Counted from the stretch's first letter, positions 1 to 13,178 are shown. The stretch: DNA of 64,000 bases from Stratiolaelaps scimitus (GCA_019614645.1 JABWDB010000005.1:12761001-12825000); one strand, 5' to 3'. Numbers and translations: made by a program. Notes: a model not told the origin generated them from the sequence alone.

Positions 1-94
1 GAACGAAAATAGATATGTATGCGTGCGTGTGTGTGTGTGTGAGAGCATGTAGAATGTGATTTCATTTCGTGACGAATTGCAATTGTGTTTACAG

Positions 95-584
95 GTTTGC
101 TTACCTACGAGCCTGGCTATCTGGCTTATGCCGAGTTCCCTGAAACGGATGATCCCGTGTGGCTGCTTGGAACAAAGTACATCGTCAAGGAAGGTATGTT
201 TTTACGGACAGCCTTTGACCTTGACAGAGCAATTCATTTGATTGTGTGCGGAACCCCACGAGCTAAGTTTAGCTGACGAGTGTCGAACGGGCACAGGAGG
301 CTAGGCGGTCAGATACAAAGATAGCGCTTTAGACGGCAACCTCTTGAGAGATCCACAACCGCTGGCTGGTAGTGCCGCCATGCTGTGACTTTTCCGTTTT
401 TAGAGGGCCACAAGAAAAACCAGCAATAATTTTCTCTCACAGATTTTGTTCGCACGCATTCATTGTTTTGACACGAACCGTTTCAATCATGTTGGGATTT
501 TTCAAACGGTTCTTTCCGAATACTCCTCGACAACCGATATCATACGACGACCTACTACTGTAACCGCAAAGATTTTCTATTTCT

Positions 585-654
<70 letters not shown>

Positions 655-2015
655 CGAAATGCTGCTATAAATTTTCTGCTTCTATATAATCTCCGTTACT
701 TGGTTCAGTTTGCTGAGCCAAACGAGCGAACGGCTGTACTTAGCGTTGGCGAACTTGATAAGTAGCTCGTTTTCAAAGTTGTCTAATGCCAAGGAAAGCC
801 TATGGATGAGAAGCAATCGATGAAAAATCCTATTTTGTTCCAACCGACTACAAATTATGCAATTCTTTTGTGATAATAACTGAGTTAGTTCGTAGGTACC
901 TATATTGTAGAGTCCTTGGATTATCTCGGTTTAAGGCGGCTTATAACGATTAGTAGCGATTCCCCGTTTAGGTGCTTGAGGGAGCTGACAACAGATAAGA
1001 TGAAACATTTTCAAATTCTGACTGAAGACCATACATTTTTCGATAACTACCTGTATGGGAAATCCTTCGCGAGCAGGCGGTTCCGAGGCGCTCGGCTAAA
1101 GAACAACGCGCGATCGGTTTCTTTCTGATGAGATATAATAGTCGCAAACGAACAAATCCATAATAAGCAATCAAATTTATTATAATATATTAAACGTTAC
1201 AATAGGTCGGAATTTCTAGGGATTATGGGGGGGGGGGGTGAGGACGACAATGTCCCGAGGAAGGCGATGGGACAGGCGCTGCAGGAGGAAAGAGCCAGCG
1301 CGCTTGTCCCCGGTGGCGCGGATCAACCTATGGTAGACCCCCTCGAGGAAGTTCGCAGTGAGAGGGCCGTGCCCGCCCAGGGTCTCAAAGGCAAGGGGGG
1401 AAAACAGGGGGAAAACAGGGGGAAAACATAAGTAATTGTATCGTTACCTTATATCAGGTGATGACTGCATGCTTATTATAAACAGCTGAGTTTCAATCAG
1501 ACCAAATTTGAACGCTATCCGTTGGCTTCTGTATAGTTATAAAACACACCATGTTTATTTTCACAGTCCTTTTGCCGCTTTCGATTGATCACTCTGAGCT
1601 TTCTCTAAGTATTAATGGTCGACCCAAAAAGCGTATTTTTCCCTCTATGATTGACTCCACGTTGTGATCATTTTTTTTGACGCAGATGGTCCCGAGGCAG
1701 TGCGGCAGGCCTTCCGTTCCCTGTTATGGCTCACGTATCGGAAAGGCTTCGCGGCCATCGATGGCGAAGGCGGACGCACAACAGATACTGGTTGGGGCTG
1801 CATGTTGCGGGCTGGCCAGATGATGCTTGGCCAAGCTCTCGTACGAAGACATTTAGGACGAGGTACTGGATGCTAGCGAGGATGAACAGGAGACGATTCT
1901 GTTGTCAAATGGTTTTGCTATACTTTCTAAACTCATTCAGTTGGAATATATTGTTCATCCTACAAGCAGATACATTGTGTGTGTGTGTTTCTTTTTGGTG
2001 AACATATTATTAGTA

Positions 2016-2081
<66 letters not shown>

Positions 2082-3971
2082 TATGAGAAGGAACGATGAA
2101 ACGATAAAGAAAAAATCACAATCTCTATCGCTGCTTACTTCATGTCGTTAAGGGAGTATACATATTTTTCTTCAATATCTACCATTGCCCACTGTGTCGA
2201 CCACACAGATATGTCCAAACATACGCTCTACTAATCAGATACATACACTCACGGTGCTTTCGGTCTAGGCTGGAAGTGGAGTACAGACCCCGCCGAAGTT
2301 ACCCAACGGGAGGATTATCTGCGGTTGCTACGGCTCTTTCAAGACAAAAAATCCGCGACATTTTCCGTTCACCAGATCGCGCTGATGGGCCAGAGCGATG
2401 GCAAGCCGGTGGGTGAGTGGTTCGGTCCGAATACCGTAGCTCAAGCGCTCAAGCGGCTTGTTCGATACGACACGTGGGGCGATCTCCGTATGCACGTTGC
2501 CATGGATCAGATGCTCGTTCTCAGTGAGATCCGTAAGTGTCATTGATGAAAGTAGCTCCTGTCTGACATTGCTGTTATCGTTTATCGAACACGATGAGTA
2601 TCTCTGACCGTGGGGGCACCCAGTGAAATGACGCCATAATGGTTACGCTGCAAAAGATCTGCAAGAAAGCTACTGAAAGCCGTCGACGGCGAAGCATAGC
2701 AAGGGAATAGTCGTATATACGTCGTATATACGTATTTTCAACCCAATTTGCTTCAGACTTTGCATTTACGAATAAAAAAGACTGTTGAACTGGAGCCATA
2801 TTCACGTTGGTATCTTGTGTCTACTCTGTTTCATTTTTCGATGCTCGCCACCGGTCCATCCCTCGACTACCAGGAAGTTTATGTCAGCCAACAAAGGAGA
2901 CGCCTTGGAAGCCGTTAGTATTGGTGATTCCGCTCCGGCTTGGCCTTGCGGGCATGAACGAAATCTATATTGGCGCACTGGCTAAAGCACTGCAGATACG
3001 AGGCTCGTTGGGTATGCTTGGGGGTCGTCCAAGCCACGCTCTGTATTTCGTCGGAGTACAAACGGACCAGCTAGTCTTCCTCGACCCACACACGACACAG
3101 AACTGTGTCGACTTGGACCAGGAGCCTGTGGACGACTCATCGTACCACTGCTGGAATGCACAACGGATGCCCATCAATGCCATCGACCCGTCGATTGCAC
3201 TGGTAGGTTATAACTTAGTTCACTTCGAGTGATGCCGTCGTGCGAAGTGCGATCACCGTACTACAGTTAGCTATGTTGCTGTCAACGCTGGCGTCTCAAA
3301 ACTCCAACAACGAGATAATTCCGTCATCTTTTGCAAACGTCGGTCGGGCGCTCCCCTTTCTCCGTAAGGCTAAGGCATCGATATTATATCAAACATTAGA
3401 ATGAAACAAACGTCGTTAGTAAATAAAAAAAAAAAAAATATATATATATATATATGTCCCAACTCTCTTTGGTGCATGCTCCACCTTCTGAGCTCCAGGA
3501 AATAGCACGATATGAATGGCAATTCAAGTCCACGCTCTCGTGTCACCCTCTAATTTTGATTAGGATCTTCGAAGCAGTCCTACCCAGGAATAATCTTCTA
3601 ACCAGGTTCGTTCCTTTCTGATTTTCACGCCTTGCTACCCGGCCGCTGCCGCCGCCTCGGCCTACCGCCTATCGCTTCATTCACTTATCAACGCATCAAT
3701 GCAGTGCTACTATATAGCAAATGAGGCTGATCTAGTTGATTGGTGCACCGAAGCTCGAACGCATCTAGTCGATTCGTCCGACCATATGCTATTCGAAATC
3801 ACGGAAACGCCGCCTTGCTGGCCCTGCTTCGAGCCGGAATCGGCCACCCCGGGCGGATCAGACGCAACGAACGATGGCGATGCGGAGCCGAGCTCGAGGC
3901 GTCACGGATCCGCCGGTGGCGATGTCCACCGACGGTACGACACGTCCGATGACGAGTTTGAGCTGCTATAA
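95..3971 (+). CDS. ATG4: ATG4 cysteine protease (autophagin), 5'-partial, five exons
   Basis: ATG4 cleaves the C-terminus of ATG8/LC3 proteins before lipidation and later delipidates them; it acts in the cytosol in autophagy. Exons by frame, family alignment and GT-AG sites: 95-193, 1686-1862, 2269-2532, 2874-3202 and 3705-3971 (TAA stop). Phases join cleanly and give 377 residues, close to the roughly 390 usual for ATG4A/B, so only a short N-terminal exon lies left of the window. Visible family blocks are FPETDDPVW, the catalytic cysteine in TDTGWGCMLR (TGC at 1799-1801), WFGPNTVAQ, and the catalytic Asp and His in FLDPHTTQ (codons 3083-3085 and 3089-3091). The tail ends DDEFELL, where FELL fits an LC3-interacting region as in ATG4B. 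The third-to-fourth exon junction rebuilds EIRSLC, matching the family. Whether it is the A/B or the C/D paralogue is judged from likeness to ATG4B only. Confidence 0.95.
587..652. repeat. (TA)33 microsatellite
   Basis: Uninterrupted TA dinucleotides in the first ATG4 intron of the window. Confidence 0.98.
1205..1432. other. GC-rich insert in an ATG4 intron
   Basis: This block inside the first intron seen here is much richer in G and C than the AT-rich intron around it. It begins with a run of ten G, stays open in one frame on each strand, and ends with three imperfect copies of an AGGGGGAAAAC-type unit. The minus-strand reading contains GGHGPL and LLQRLSHRLPRD, loosely like a retroelement polyprotein. 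It may be an old antisense transposon fragment; I could not assign it. Confidence 0.3.
2018..2083. repeat. (ATT)n microsatellite
   Basis: About 22 ATT units in the second ATG4 intron of the window. Confidence 0.97.
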
Positions 3972-4868
3972 CAGCGCGTCAGCCAGCCCGTAGACGCGGC
4001 TCGCTCGAGAGCCTGAAGTAATCGAAGCGGAGGCTAGGATCTCGTCGTCGTTGAAAATTCGAACCAGCGGTCAATACCTCAACCTTATGAGAACGAACGC
4101 GAAGAAAACAAATACTGATGATAATAATGATGATGATGATGATGTTGATGCGATGATTGTGCATGTGTGTATATATAGATATATATGAAGAACATTTGGC
4201 TATCTATTCCACGGAGACGTTTGCACCTCGAGCAAGTGCTCGCTGTGGCGTTTAAGGCCATGTACAGTTTGATCAATTTATGAATCGTAAATGATGATGA
4301 TGGTGATGATGACAATGGGATTATTATTGTTTTTTTTATTATAATTGAAGTATCTGTCAGTGACAGGGCGTCATACGCTTCAACGTCTCATCGATTTGTT
4401 TACTCCATCTCTGCGGAGACCGTTTCTTTCTCGAGGGTCTCCCGTTGTGTCGTTGTTGCTATTACTACTCAGCATAGAAGGGGCAAGATTTCGGGAACTG
4501 GTAGCATTCATAACGGCTGTAGGTTAGGTGTTTGCTTTCGTTCCGAACTTCAAGGAGCGTTGCTGTCTGCGCAAACACTGAAATTACACTCACACGTCTG
4601 TGTCTCCGGATACGCAGATCGATACTTCGATAATATATATATATATATATATATATATGCAGAGAGAGAGAGAGATCGTGTATGATTGGTACAATTAACC
4701 GCCATTGTATTTTGATTAAGGAGGGATAACACGCGTAGATAAACACCAGGTGTCAAGGAGTGTTCTAAATTTCTGCAATGCCATGAAGCGGCCTCGGAAG
4801 AGACAGCCATGTTGAGTGAATGTGCCGATTATGTTACTATATACACGTTTGTGGGCGACGTAAATAAA
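3972..4868 (+). other. ATG4: ATG4 3' UTR, candidate poly(A) signal at 4863-4868
   Basis: Non-coding sequence follows the ATG4 stop. It holds a (GAT)n-like stretch near 4118-4145, a short (TA)n at about 4632-4658 and a (GA)n run. AATAAA occurs at 4863-4868, and other copies lie at 5361-5366 and near 6250, so the true mRNA end is uncertain. No coding frame of interest was seen. Confidence 0.4.
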
Positions 4869-7281
4869 TGAATTCGTAAAAAGTCGTCATATAGATCAAA
4901 ACGAGGCCGACTATCGCATGAAGGTGGTGATGATGACAATGCTTCTATGCAGCAGGCTCTTGAAAGGGGCCTTGACTTCGAGGCATTTATCAAACGGATT
5001 CGAACAAATGGACTAAATTCAGTACTTCCAATCCAGCCGATCAGATATTTGGCCTAAAAACACATTCGCTGCGAGGGGTCAGTGATTATAACGAAAAATT
5101 CGTATAACGAGAGAGTAATTATTAATTGAAGTGGCGGGGAGGGGCGAGCGTGAGACTAATGATTATTTACATAGATGTTGTATTGTACATCTTTTTGTTC
5201 TTCATAAAAGCCGGGACCCAGTGAATACAATGGCACACACATGGTGGGTTATTGTCTAAAATGTGGGAATCAAATTGTCACCACAACAATATAGACACCG
5301 CCGCTCGCTTATTGGAAAATAATAGCCGTGATAATAATAATAATTAATAATAACACTAATAATAAACACGTGCATGTTTATCACGGGTCGACTCCTAGAG
5401 GTATATTTGCCTGTATTCGTTAGTCATTTTAACGAAAATCGTATGCATCCTGTACATATGACATAGCAAATATATAATCAACACATTTATAGATGAGGAA
5501 GCAAGGGCCAACAATCGTATTATGATGAATATCGTTTACGACGAGACAGCTCAGTTTTTCGTTTGTGTCTCCACCAACGACGCATGTTTGCTGGGGACGG
5601 GCGAGCGAGGATATCTTGAATATATATATATATATTTTAGACAGAAAACAATTCAGTGAATGAGTGGTTAGTTGACGCTCATGAATGTGTCAATGCTCGA
5701 GGGTCTGTGGCTGATGCATTGTTGTATTTCGTCTAATTGTACCCGGAAAGACAAAGGTAAACGCTAACCGGCGGGACAGAGGGGTCGCCTGACACGACTG
5801 TCATGTTTCGGCTAAACAAGCGTTTCTGTAAGAGAATGAACAAAACCAGCACTATATAGCTCATCGGAGCTGCTTGAGGAATCTAACAGCCCATACCATC
5901 TGTTACCTATAGGGCGTTATTATTAGGAATACAGAAATTAGACATTTTTCTAATGAGATTACCCTTAATATACATAGAGAGACGGCTACCGACAAGCTGT
6001 CCATTGGGGCACCTATTTGAATTACATACCGTGCTTGTTCCTAGAAAGAGAGAGAGAGAGAGGGAGCAAATCTGAAAGCAGCTCTACTAACTCATAATAT
6101 ATATTCCGAGTTTAAGCCGATATTTTACACGTGGGGATATATATATATATATAATGCTGAATTGAAGAATGCAATGAAAACGTTGTGCGTGCAGCGAATG
6201 TCTACTAGTGGAGAACATAGTCGGATCGTCTGTTATATAGTATGACTTTTAAATAAATAGCAAGCTCCGACTGTAATGGTGTGTAGAGCGTCCGTTTGCA
6301 AAAGTTTCGTGGACGAAATAATGCTCTGTCTATTTGCTCTAACATTTGAGATGGATAGAAGCAGGTGTTTGGTAGATAGCGATATAACGATAACGTTCTA
6401 TGATATTATGTTCATATACAGACTGTTCGATAGGTTGTGCTTGTTTGGGGACCCGCTGCTGACCTCCGTTAACCTTCGTGCAATTTTGCTTATTTTAATT
6501 TTCTACCAATACATACATCTAGATAATTGAGTGCATTTGGAAATAAGAATGATCGATAAAAAATCTACAAAATCGTTCTTCTACGAGCCGTCAAAGTTCG
6601 ATTGAAATCCTGCAGAGCGTGGCACGCGGACGCTTGCCACCGTCGAATATGTATTTTGTTTTTGTTTTAACATACACGTCACTATCCAAAAATGTATGCA
6701 CAGGCAGATACAGATAAGACTGGAACGAACATTACTTTTGAAACTGACGAACTTTGATTAGGTTCTTCCCCATAGGGTGGCGTAATTTCCCGAACACTCC
6801 CGTATAATAAGTTAACATGTTAACGCTTTAAGACAATGCAACTGTTGTTGGAGCTTACGGGCAATCACCACCATTGTATGGCTGACGGAGAGAATGCCCC
6901 CGATTTAGCCATTATTTGTATAATTTGGCCGACAGTTGATCATGCGGAGATTTTCAGCAAACAACAAACTTACTGACGAAATACTAGGATAGCGTTTGTC
7001 CACATCGACGCAGTTCGTTTCGTGTGTCTTGTTCTTCCAGTTCAGGCCAGGCCCACCGTACAGATATATATATATATATATATGCTGGTACAGACTATTC
7101 TCGTTTGTCGTACCGAAGATCCAGGATTGAGGATTTTCATCTAACACATATGACATTAAACTTATGCCTATAATAAGCAAACAATCAAGATCGAGGGCGT
7201 CAATACGAACTACTTTTTCGGCTTCTTCTACAGCAACTAAAAAGTAAGTAAGAAGGGTTTATGTCTGGCATGTATATGTAA

Positions 7282-7321
<40 letters not shown>

Positions 7322-7494
7322 CATATATCCGCTGGATATCTAAGGACAGGCGCTGAAGCGCATATATATATATATATATATAATCTGTGTCTTCAAAGTA
7401 TCCGGCTAGCAGACAACGCGCCGATAAACGAACGGCTGCCAGCTAACCAGAGAAAGAAGGACAACAACAACAGCAATCACATGTTAAATTTTGT
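4869..7494. other. Intergenic region without a recognisable gene
   Basis: This AT-rich stretch lies between the converging ATG4 and eIF4H transcripts. It contains scattered short (TA)n and (GA)n runs and a longer (TA)n pair at 7285-7317 and 7362-7382. Open frames here are short and full of simple-sequence residues. Nothing was recognised. Confidence 0.6.
7285..7382. repeat. Paired (TA)n tracts
   Basis: Two TA runs (7285-7317 and 7362-7382) separated by about 45 bases, just beyond the eIF4H poly(A) site. Confidence 0.9.
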
Positions 7495-7520
7495 TTTATT
7501 AGTTTCTTTATTTGTTTATT
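7495..7520 (-). terminator. Three overlapping AATAAA polyadenylation signals for eIF4H
   Basis: TTTATT on the plus strand occurs three times in 26 bases, which is AATAAA on the transcribed strand. A GT-rich tract (complement of 7465-7480) lies just downstream in the sense direction. I infer cleavage near 7460-7490. Confidence 0.5.
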
Positions 7521-10049
7521 GTTTGCTTCTCCTCGCCGCCCAAGCGTCATTTCTTCTATCATCCTCTTGCTCTTCTTCCTTCTGTCAGTCTTTCTCTCTC
7601 TCTCTCTCTCTCGGTCTCCGCTCTCGTCCGCCATTTGACGACATGACACAATAATAATTCAGATGTAGAATACAAAAAAGGTTGCCATTGTCACCACCAC
7701 ACACCACCGACCCGGCGTCAACTCCCCGCTCCGAGTAATAAACGTCATCTCTTCTCCGTCCTCATGTTTCTCTTCTCTGTCTGTCACTCACCCCTTCACT
7801 GCTCTATGTTTTTTCCCCCGCCGATCCTCCATTATCTGCCTTCTCCACCTTCGACTTCATCATTCATTGTCATTATCGTCATTAGCCTGACCGTAATTCG
7901 TGACCACGGTTGGCCGGGCCCACACGCACTTGTCACGAGTGCGGCACGCACTCGTCCCCGAGATTTTGCCTCATACAGCCTAATTGCTAATCCCATTGCT
8001 CGTTCATTGCTGCCCCTTGGGCTTCTGCGCCCGTATTCTTCGCTATCTTCGATCGTAAACCCTCATCGACGTCCGTCCACGTCCGTCATCAGTTACTCGA
8101 CCGTCAGCTAGCCGTTATTGTTGCTATTGTTGTTTTGTCGTTGTTGTTGTTGTTCTTAGAATCATGGTCGTATCCACTGTAGGTGGCGTGCCACATCGCA
8201 CGCAGCACGATGAGAATCCGAGAAACGGGCGTTGCTCATAGAACAGCCGACAGATAGGTTCGGGTTCGATTTTGACAAGCGGCTAATTTTCTTGCCATAG
8301 CTTCCTTCGAAGAATTTCTACCAATCTCACACATTTCTCCCGTCCACATCTCCACCAGTCATCGCACAACCGCACCATGTCTGTGCGCTGTCTTCTCATG
8401 TGTAATGTGTCATATTTATTTGGGGGTGTTGTTGTTATTGTTTATATTCCTAATAATATAGAATTAATAGTAACGTTGACTTCAATGGTACAATCACAAT
8501 AATTATAAGAATAATAAAAGTAACTATTATTATTGTTATCAATGGGGGGAGGGGCGACACCCAGCTATATCCGATCAGGGAACAAATCGAAGATTTGCGT
8601 AACACTGCAGTACGTATATTGCCAGAGGCAAACGTCGACGACGATGCCAACAACAGCGGCAAGCAAACAAAGAAACAATAATTAAACATAATAATAATGA
8701 AGTTTATATATATATATAATATATATAAATATATATATATAAACGAAATTGGAAAAAAATACTACAAAGATCAGCACTTCTTTTGTCATACACATTCGAT
8801 CACACCTCGAAACGCTGTATCGAACATTTCATTGTCATCAATCAACGATCGGCGTCAATCATCTCGTCAGTACGTTCTGTCATTGCCCCACAGTGAACTG
8901 GGAAAAATGGGATGGTGTTTATCGTGCCTGTTTCCCAACACGTGCTGTCGCGCCCTGCCCACTTCGTCCTGACCAATTTCGCTTGTTCCATCTGTTACAT
9001 AGAGTGTGTATGTGTGTGTGTGTGTTCTTTGCCTGCGCCTATGCTGGTTGTCACTCGTCAATTTCAGCGTTTTCAAATTGCTTCGATTGAATCCACGCAT
9101 CAGCGGCGATCGATTTTTTTCCCACAATAATCTGCCCGTTATCCTCGATGCTTGCTCATTCGGATGTCGTGAATGACCGACTCCTGGGGGGGGGGGGGAG
9201 TGGTGTCTGTCACTTTACAACGGAACAAAGAAACGTCACCTTTATCCCGAAATGTATCTGATGCGTGGTGGCATATTAATCTTTCTGCGCGTCATCAAGC
9301 GAACCGCAACTGCTGCCGGAGGAGGGATTCAAGAGGGAATTTAGCTAAACGTCAGCTGAATGAACCCAGCATGCTAGTTAGATCTTCGACTAGCTGCATA
9401 TACATATATATATATATATATGGAGAGGGCAATTTTTAGTTAATTTTCCTCCCAACAAGCACAGTTACCGTCCGCTCGACAATATTTCATATGCTAACGA
9501 ACACATTCGCCTAATTTGTGTTTCCACTTCACACATGCACACTCACAGAAACATATATATGTATATCTAATATATATATATATATATATATATACGAATG
9601 TACTATTTTATGTCGATTCTTTTACGTGCATATAATTTGCCCAGGATAACCATATGCATATCGCTATTAGCGTATGCAAGCACATTTGTTGCTCTTCCAT
9701 CCACAGGAAAAATCTGTGTATTTTCCTACGATTTTCCCACCATGATACCTCATGAATGTTTCACCATTGGCGTTGTAATGTCCATTGTTAGAACGCAGAG
9801 TAAACGTCAGGGAGCGTTTGTCAATCCTGACTCCTACGATCAGTCGGTCATAGCAACTTGCATCTCTGATCCCGATCGTATGTATCTGATCACACGACAG
9901 TTCACCACCAACAGGCTGACCTTGTTCTCGTTTCAACGCTTTCTATTTCATTATTCTATTCCTACCACTGCTTCTACTCTACGGTGTCTGTGTGTGTAGG
10001 GGGGGGACCTATGCGGATATATGTGTTCCATATTTCTACACATGTTCTG

Positions 10050-10050
<1 letters not shown>

Positions 10051-10114
<64 letters not shown>

Positions 10115-10135
10115 ATATATATGTATATATATATA
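10051..10135. repeat. Interrupted (TA)n microsatellite
   Basis: TA repeat with several ATGTAT interruptions, inside the probable eIF4H 3' UTR. Confidence 0.95.
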
Positions 10136-11357
10136 AAGTTATTTGTTTGTATAAATAAGCATACATTTATTTATGGTCAGTGCTATTACAGTGTTTGTTG
10201 CTATGTTTCGAGCTATGGTCGATTTCTCATAATGTAGTAGTAGTAGTAGTTGTTGTTGTATTCGTTATTATTAGTGGTTGTCTTCAATTTACTTTACCCT
10301 TAGCGTTATATTTTGTTATCTTTAAACCAATTTATTTCTATATTTCGCAATGTATAGAATACTCGATCAGAAACGTTCGATCTATGTCCACACACTGTTA
10401 TTAGGTAAATGTTAATTAAATAGATTTTCGTAAGCATACTCCATTGCTTAGCTTACTATCCATTACAGTATTGAAACAATAATAATAATAATAATAATCG
10501 TATTTTCATAACACGCGCATACACACAAAAAAAAATGTGGTATAAGACAAGAAATAAACGAACATGATGAAAGTAGACACACATACACACACACACCCAC
10601 ACACGGCCGGTTCTCGCTGTTTGATCTCCCCTCCCCCGAAATCAACAAATTTTAAAAATATATGCGTTCGCCCCCGAAGGAAAATTGGATGATGAAAAAC
10701 AACCGTCGCCCGTTCATACAGATGCAGGGCGGGGGTGACTGTCAACTGAGAATAGCCCAAGGTAAATGATGTCGGATAGCGGGTCGGGATGTTTCAAGGC
10801 ACGGGGGGGGTCATGGACAATGGTCATTAGCGCGGTCATGGAGTACCAACAGCTGGACAGACGCACTGCGAGCGTCGTTCTTGGCCAACTCGTTCGTCCT
10901 TTGTCTGTTCATGTTGTCGTCCCATTATTATTATTATTATTATCATCATCATTGTCATCAGTTTTCGTCTTCGTTATCGGTCTTCGCCATCGACCCCACC
11001 TCGTCAGCGCTTGTCGTTCAACGCCAGCGTCCCCGGTGGTCATCGTTAGCTTCTTCAATGTCATCATCACCAGTATCTAATCTCCTTTATATACAGAACC
11101 GGTTCCGGATGACTCTGATGAACGTCGCACCTTTTCCTCGTACAGCTGAAATGGAATTGCAACATTGAAATCAGCTGATTAGACGGTGACAGTTGAATAG
11201 CTATTTGATATCGCCGATTTCAGAGGGTCGACACAAATTCAAAGGATCATTTCTCAGGGATATATATATATAAAAATACGAAAAACAACCTTTTCATTTT
11301 TTTCAAAAATCTAAAAACAAAGCTAACATTCATTCTCTCCGATATTCATGCCTCGTT

Positions 11358-12953
11358 TCAAATGGGTACCTTCTCGTCGCGCGGCTTGGCACCTCCAAAA
11401 ATCTTGGAACGCGACGACGTGTCAGCGAGCTCTCCTGTCGGCGCTTGAACCGTCCGGGGTGCGAGCTTGAGGCGAGGCCGCTGCTCGGCATCCTCGCGGG
11501 ATGGCTCCTTAAATTCAGACATGGGTGAACGCGAAGACCATTCCGGACCCCCGCGTTGTCGTTGCTCACGTCTCATTCCCCAAGCAGAGCCTGGAAATGC
11601 CAAGAAAAGCGTTACCCCTTAATTCAAGCGACGTGAACGAGAATAGTTTGAGTCCTCATGTTACTATGTAGACTATGATGTAACACAATAGGAAAGGGAA
11701 TGACTATAGAAATTAATTAGAAATGAGATTGACAGGTAGTTCAGATTGACAATGATTTATTGACACTGTCTGTCAATTATTATTGTTATTGTAGAAATTA
11801 TAGACAACACCTATAGTACACACGAAAGTCAACTATTATGAATGTGTTGTCAACACATTGGCACTAATCATGGGCCAAGAACAATTCGAGTTAGCCATAT
11901 GCCCAAGGGTGTATTTCATACAATTTTTATATAATACTAAATTGATGGTGACAATACGACGTTACGGGATGACCCCATCGTGTAACGCTGACCTGATCAA
12001 GCTGACCACTAAACAACAGGTCACCTTACCTTGGAAATCGCGGCTGGTGGGAATATCCCCGCGCTGCTGGTCGTCTCTGCCAAAGTTGTCGCGGAAACCA
12101 CCGCCACCGCCGCCGAAGTTGTCCCGGTAACCCCTGTCACGGTCGTGGGATCCTCTATCGCCGTAGCCACCACCCGGGCCACCGTAGCCCCGGTTATTGT
12201 TGTCACGTTGCGAAGGTCTACTGTCGTTGAAACCTCGAGGTCCTCCAGGACCACCCCGATCACCGGGACGACCTCCTCCAGGGCCAGAGCGCCCTCCGCG
12301 ATCGTTGCGTCGACCCTCAGCGACGTCTACCTTGATTGTTTTGCCGTTCACCTCAGCCTCGTTCAGCTCCAGCGCCTGCTCGAGGCTCTCTCGAGTGTCG
12401 AACTCGACATAACAGTATCCCTGCAGACAAATAAGAGTCATGATACAATAACAATTATAGGTATACAGCTATAAAAGATTTAGCAGCCACCAGACCCGTG
12501 GTCTAAGCTACGTTGTAGTATTATTACCTATCGAAGTTCATTTAGTAGCCATCATATATATTTTTTAGCGATTTGAAATTCGATTGGGAGCAGTCGATGC
12601 GAGCAAACAACAATGACCAGCCTGGCAGTGATACTCTGTCAGACTGAACACATAACATACTCAACTCACTAGAATGATAATTACATGTTTCTTGGCATCG
12701 TCATTTAACGAGTAAAAACAAACCACACTAACGCGTAGACACGAACTAAGGCTGTGTTTCTCGCTGTGTTTCCATACATACCTTGAAGCGATCGGTATCC
12801 CTGTCGCGAACGAGACGCACAGATCGAACTGTGAGTCCATTGAAGATCTCGTCAATGTCAGCCTGCACTACCATATCAGGTAGATTGCCAACATATGCCG
12901 TATACGGCGGCTCCGATGGGAGCGGTTTACGTCCGCTATTCCCTCGACCGTAC
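11358..12953 (-). CDS. eIF4H: Eukaryotic translation initiation factor 4H (RRM and glycine-rich), 5'-partial
   Basis: eIF4H binds mRNA and stimulates the eIF4A helicase during cap-dependent initiation; it is cytosolic. Minus-strand exons are 12953-12782, 12420-12030 and 11590-11358 (stop). The first carries [12 protein letters not shown], with RNP2 of a single RRM, then [13 protein letters not shown]. The second starts with RNP1 as GYCYVEF, so an intron splits the RRM as its two sub-motifs are joined, and it continues into a glycine/arginine-rich linker with many RGG, GGY and DRG units. The last exon encodes [11 protein letters not shown] and [11 protein letters not shown], the conserved C-terminal box that separates eIF4H and eIF4B from other RRM proteins. 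The exon at 12953 begins with the last base of a codon, so an upstream exon with the start methionine must exist. I searched up to about 17.4 kb and could not place it with confidence. Confidence 0.93.
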
Positions 12954-13112
12954 CTAGGAAATGCAAAAGAGCGTACAGTAAATATATGATATATATATAT
13001 GTGATAGACCAAACAAGGGGCCAACACCCCCCTTTTGAAAAAAAAGTTAGACCAAACAAGGGTATTGATGTTGAGGTTTCGGCCCTTCTAACAGAGAGCC
13101 CGATTCGATGGA

Positions 13113-13129
13113 TATACATTTTTGTCGGC

Positions 13130-13160
<31 letters not shown>

Positions 13161-13178
13161 CGCCGACGAAAATGTATA
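13113..13178. repeat. Inverted repeat flanking a (TA)n tract
   Basis: Seventeen-base arms at 13113-13129 and 13162-13178 match in inverted orientation with a single mismatch, and an (AT)n core lies between them. The whole unit can fold into one long hairpin. It sits upstream of the eIF4H exons, probably in its first intron. Confidence 0.85.

Larger units (their letters stand above)
7495..11357 (-). other. Probable long eIF4H 3' UTR with clustered poly(A) signals
   Basis: Read on the minus strand, this stretch follows the eIF4H stop codon and carries CAA, GA and AC simple repeats. It ends in three AATAAA hexamers (plus-strand TTTATT at 7495-7500, 7507-7512 and 7515-7520). Just downstream on the minus strand comes a TGTTGTTGTTG-rich segment, a typical GU-rich cleavage element. 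This implies a 3' UTR of about 3.9 kb. Long plus-strand frames within it, such as 9598-9999, cross simple repeats and resemble no known protein. Confidence 0.5.

Noticed and set aside
9598..9999. 133-codon plus-strand frame
   Set aside because: No recognisable motif, it starts in a TA-repeat flank, and it lies antisense within the probable eIF4H 3' UTR.
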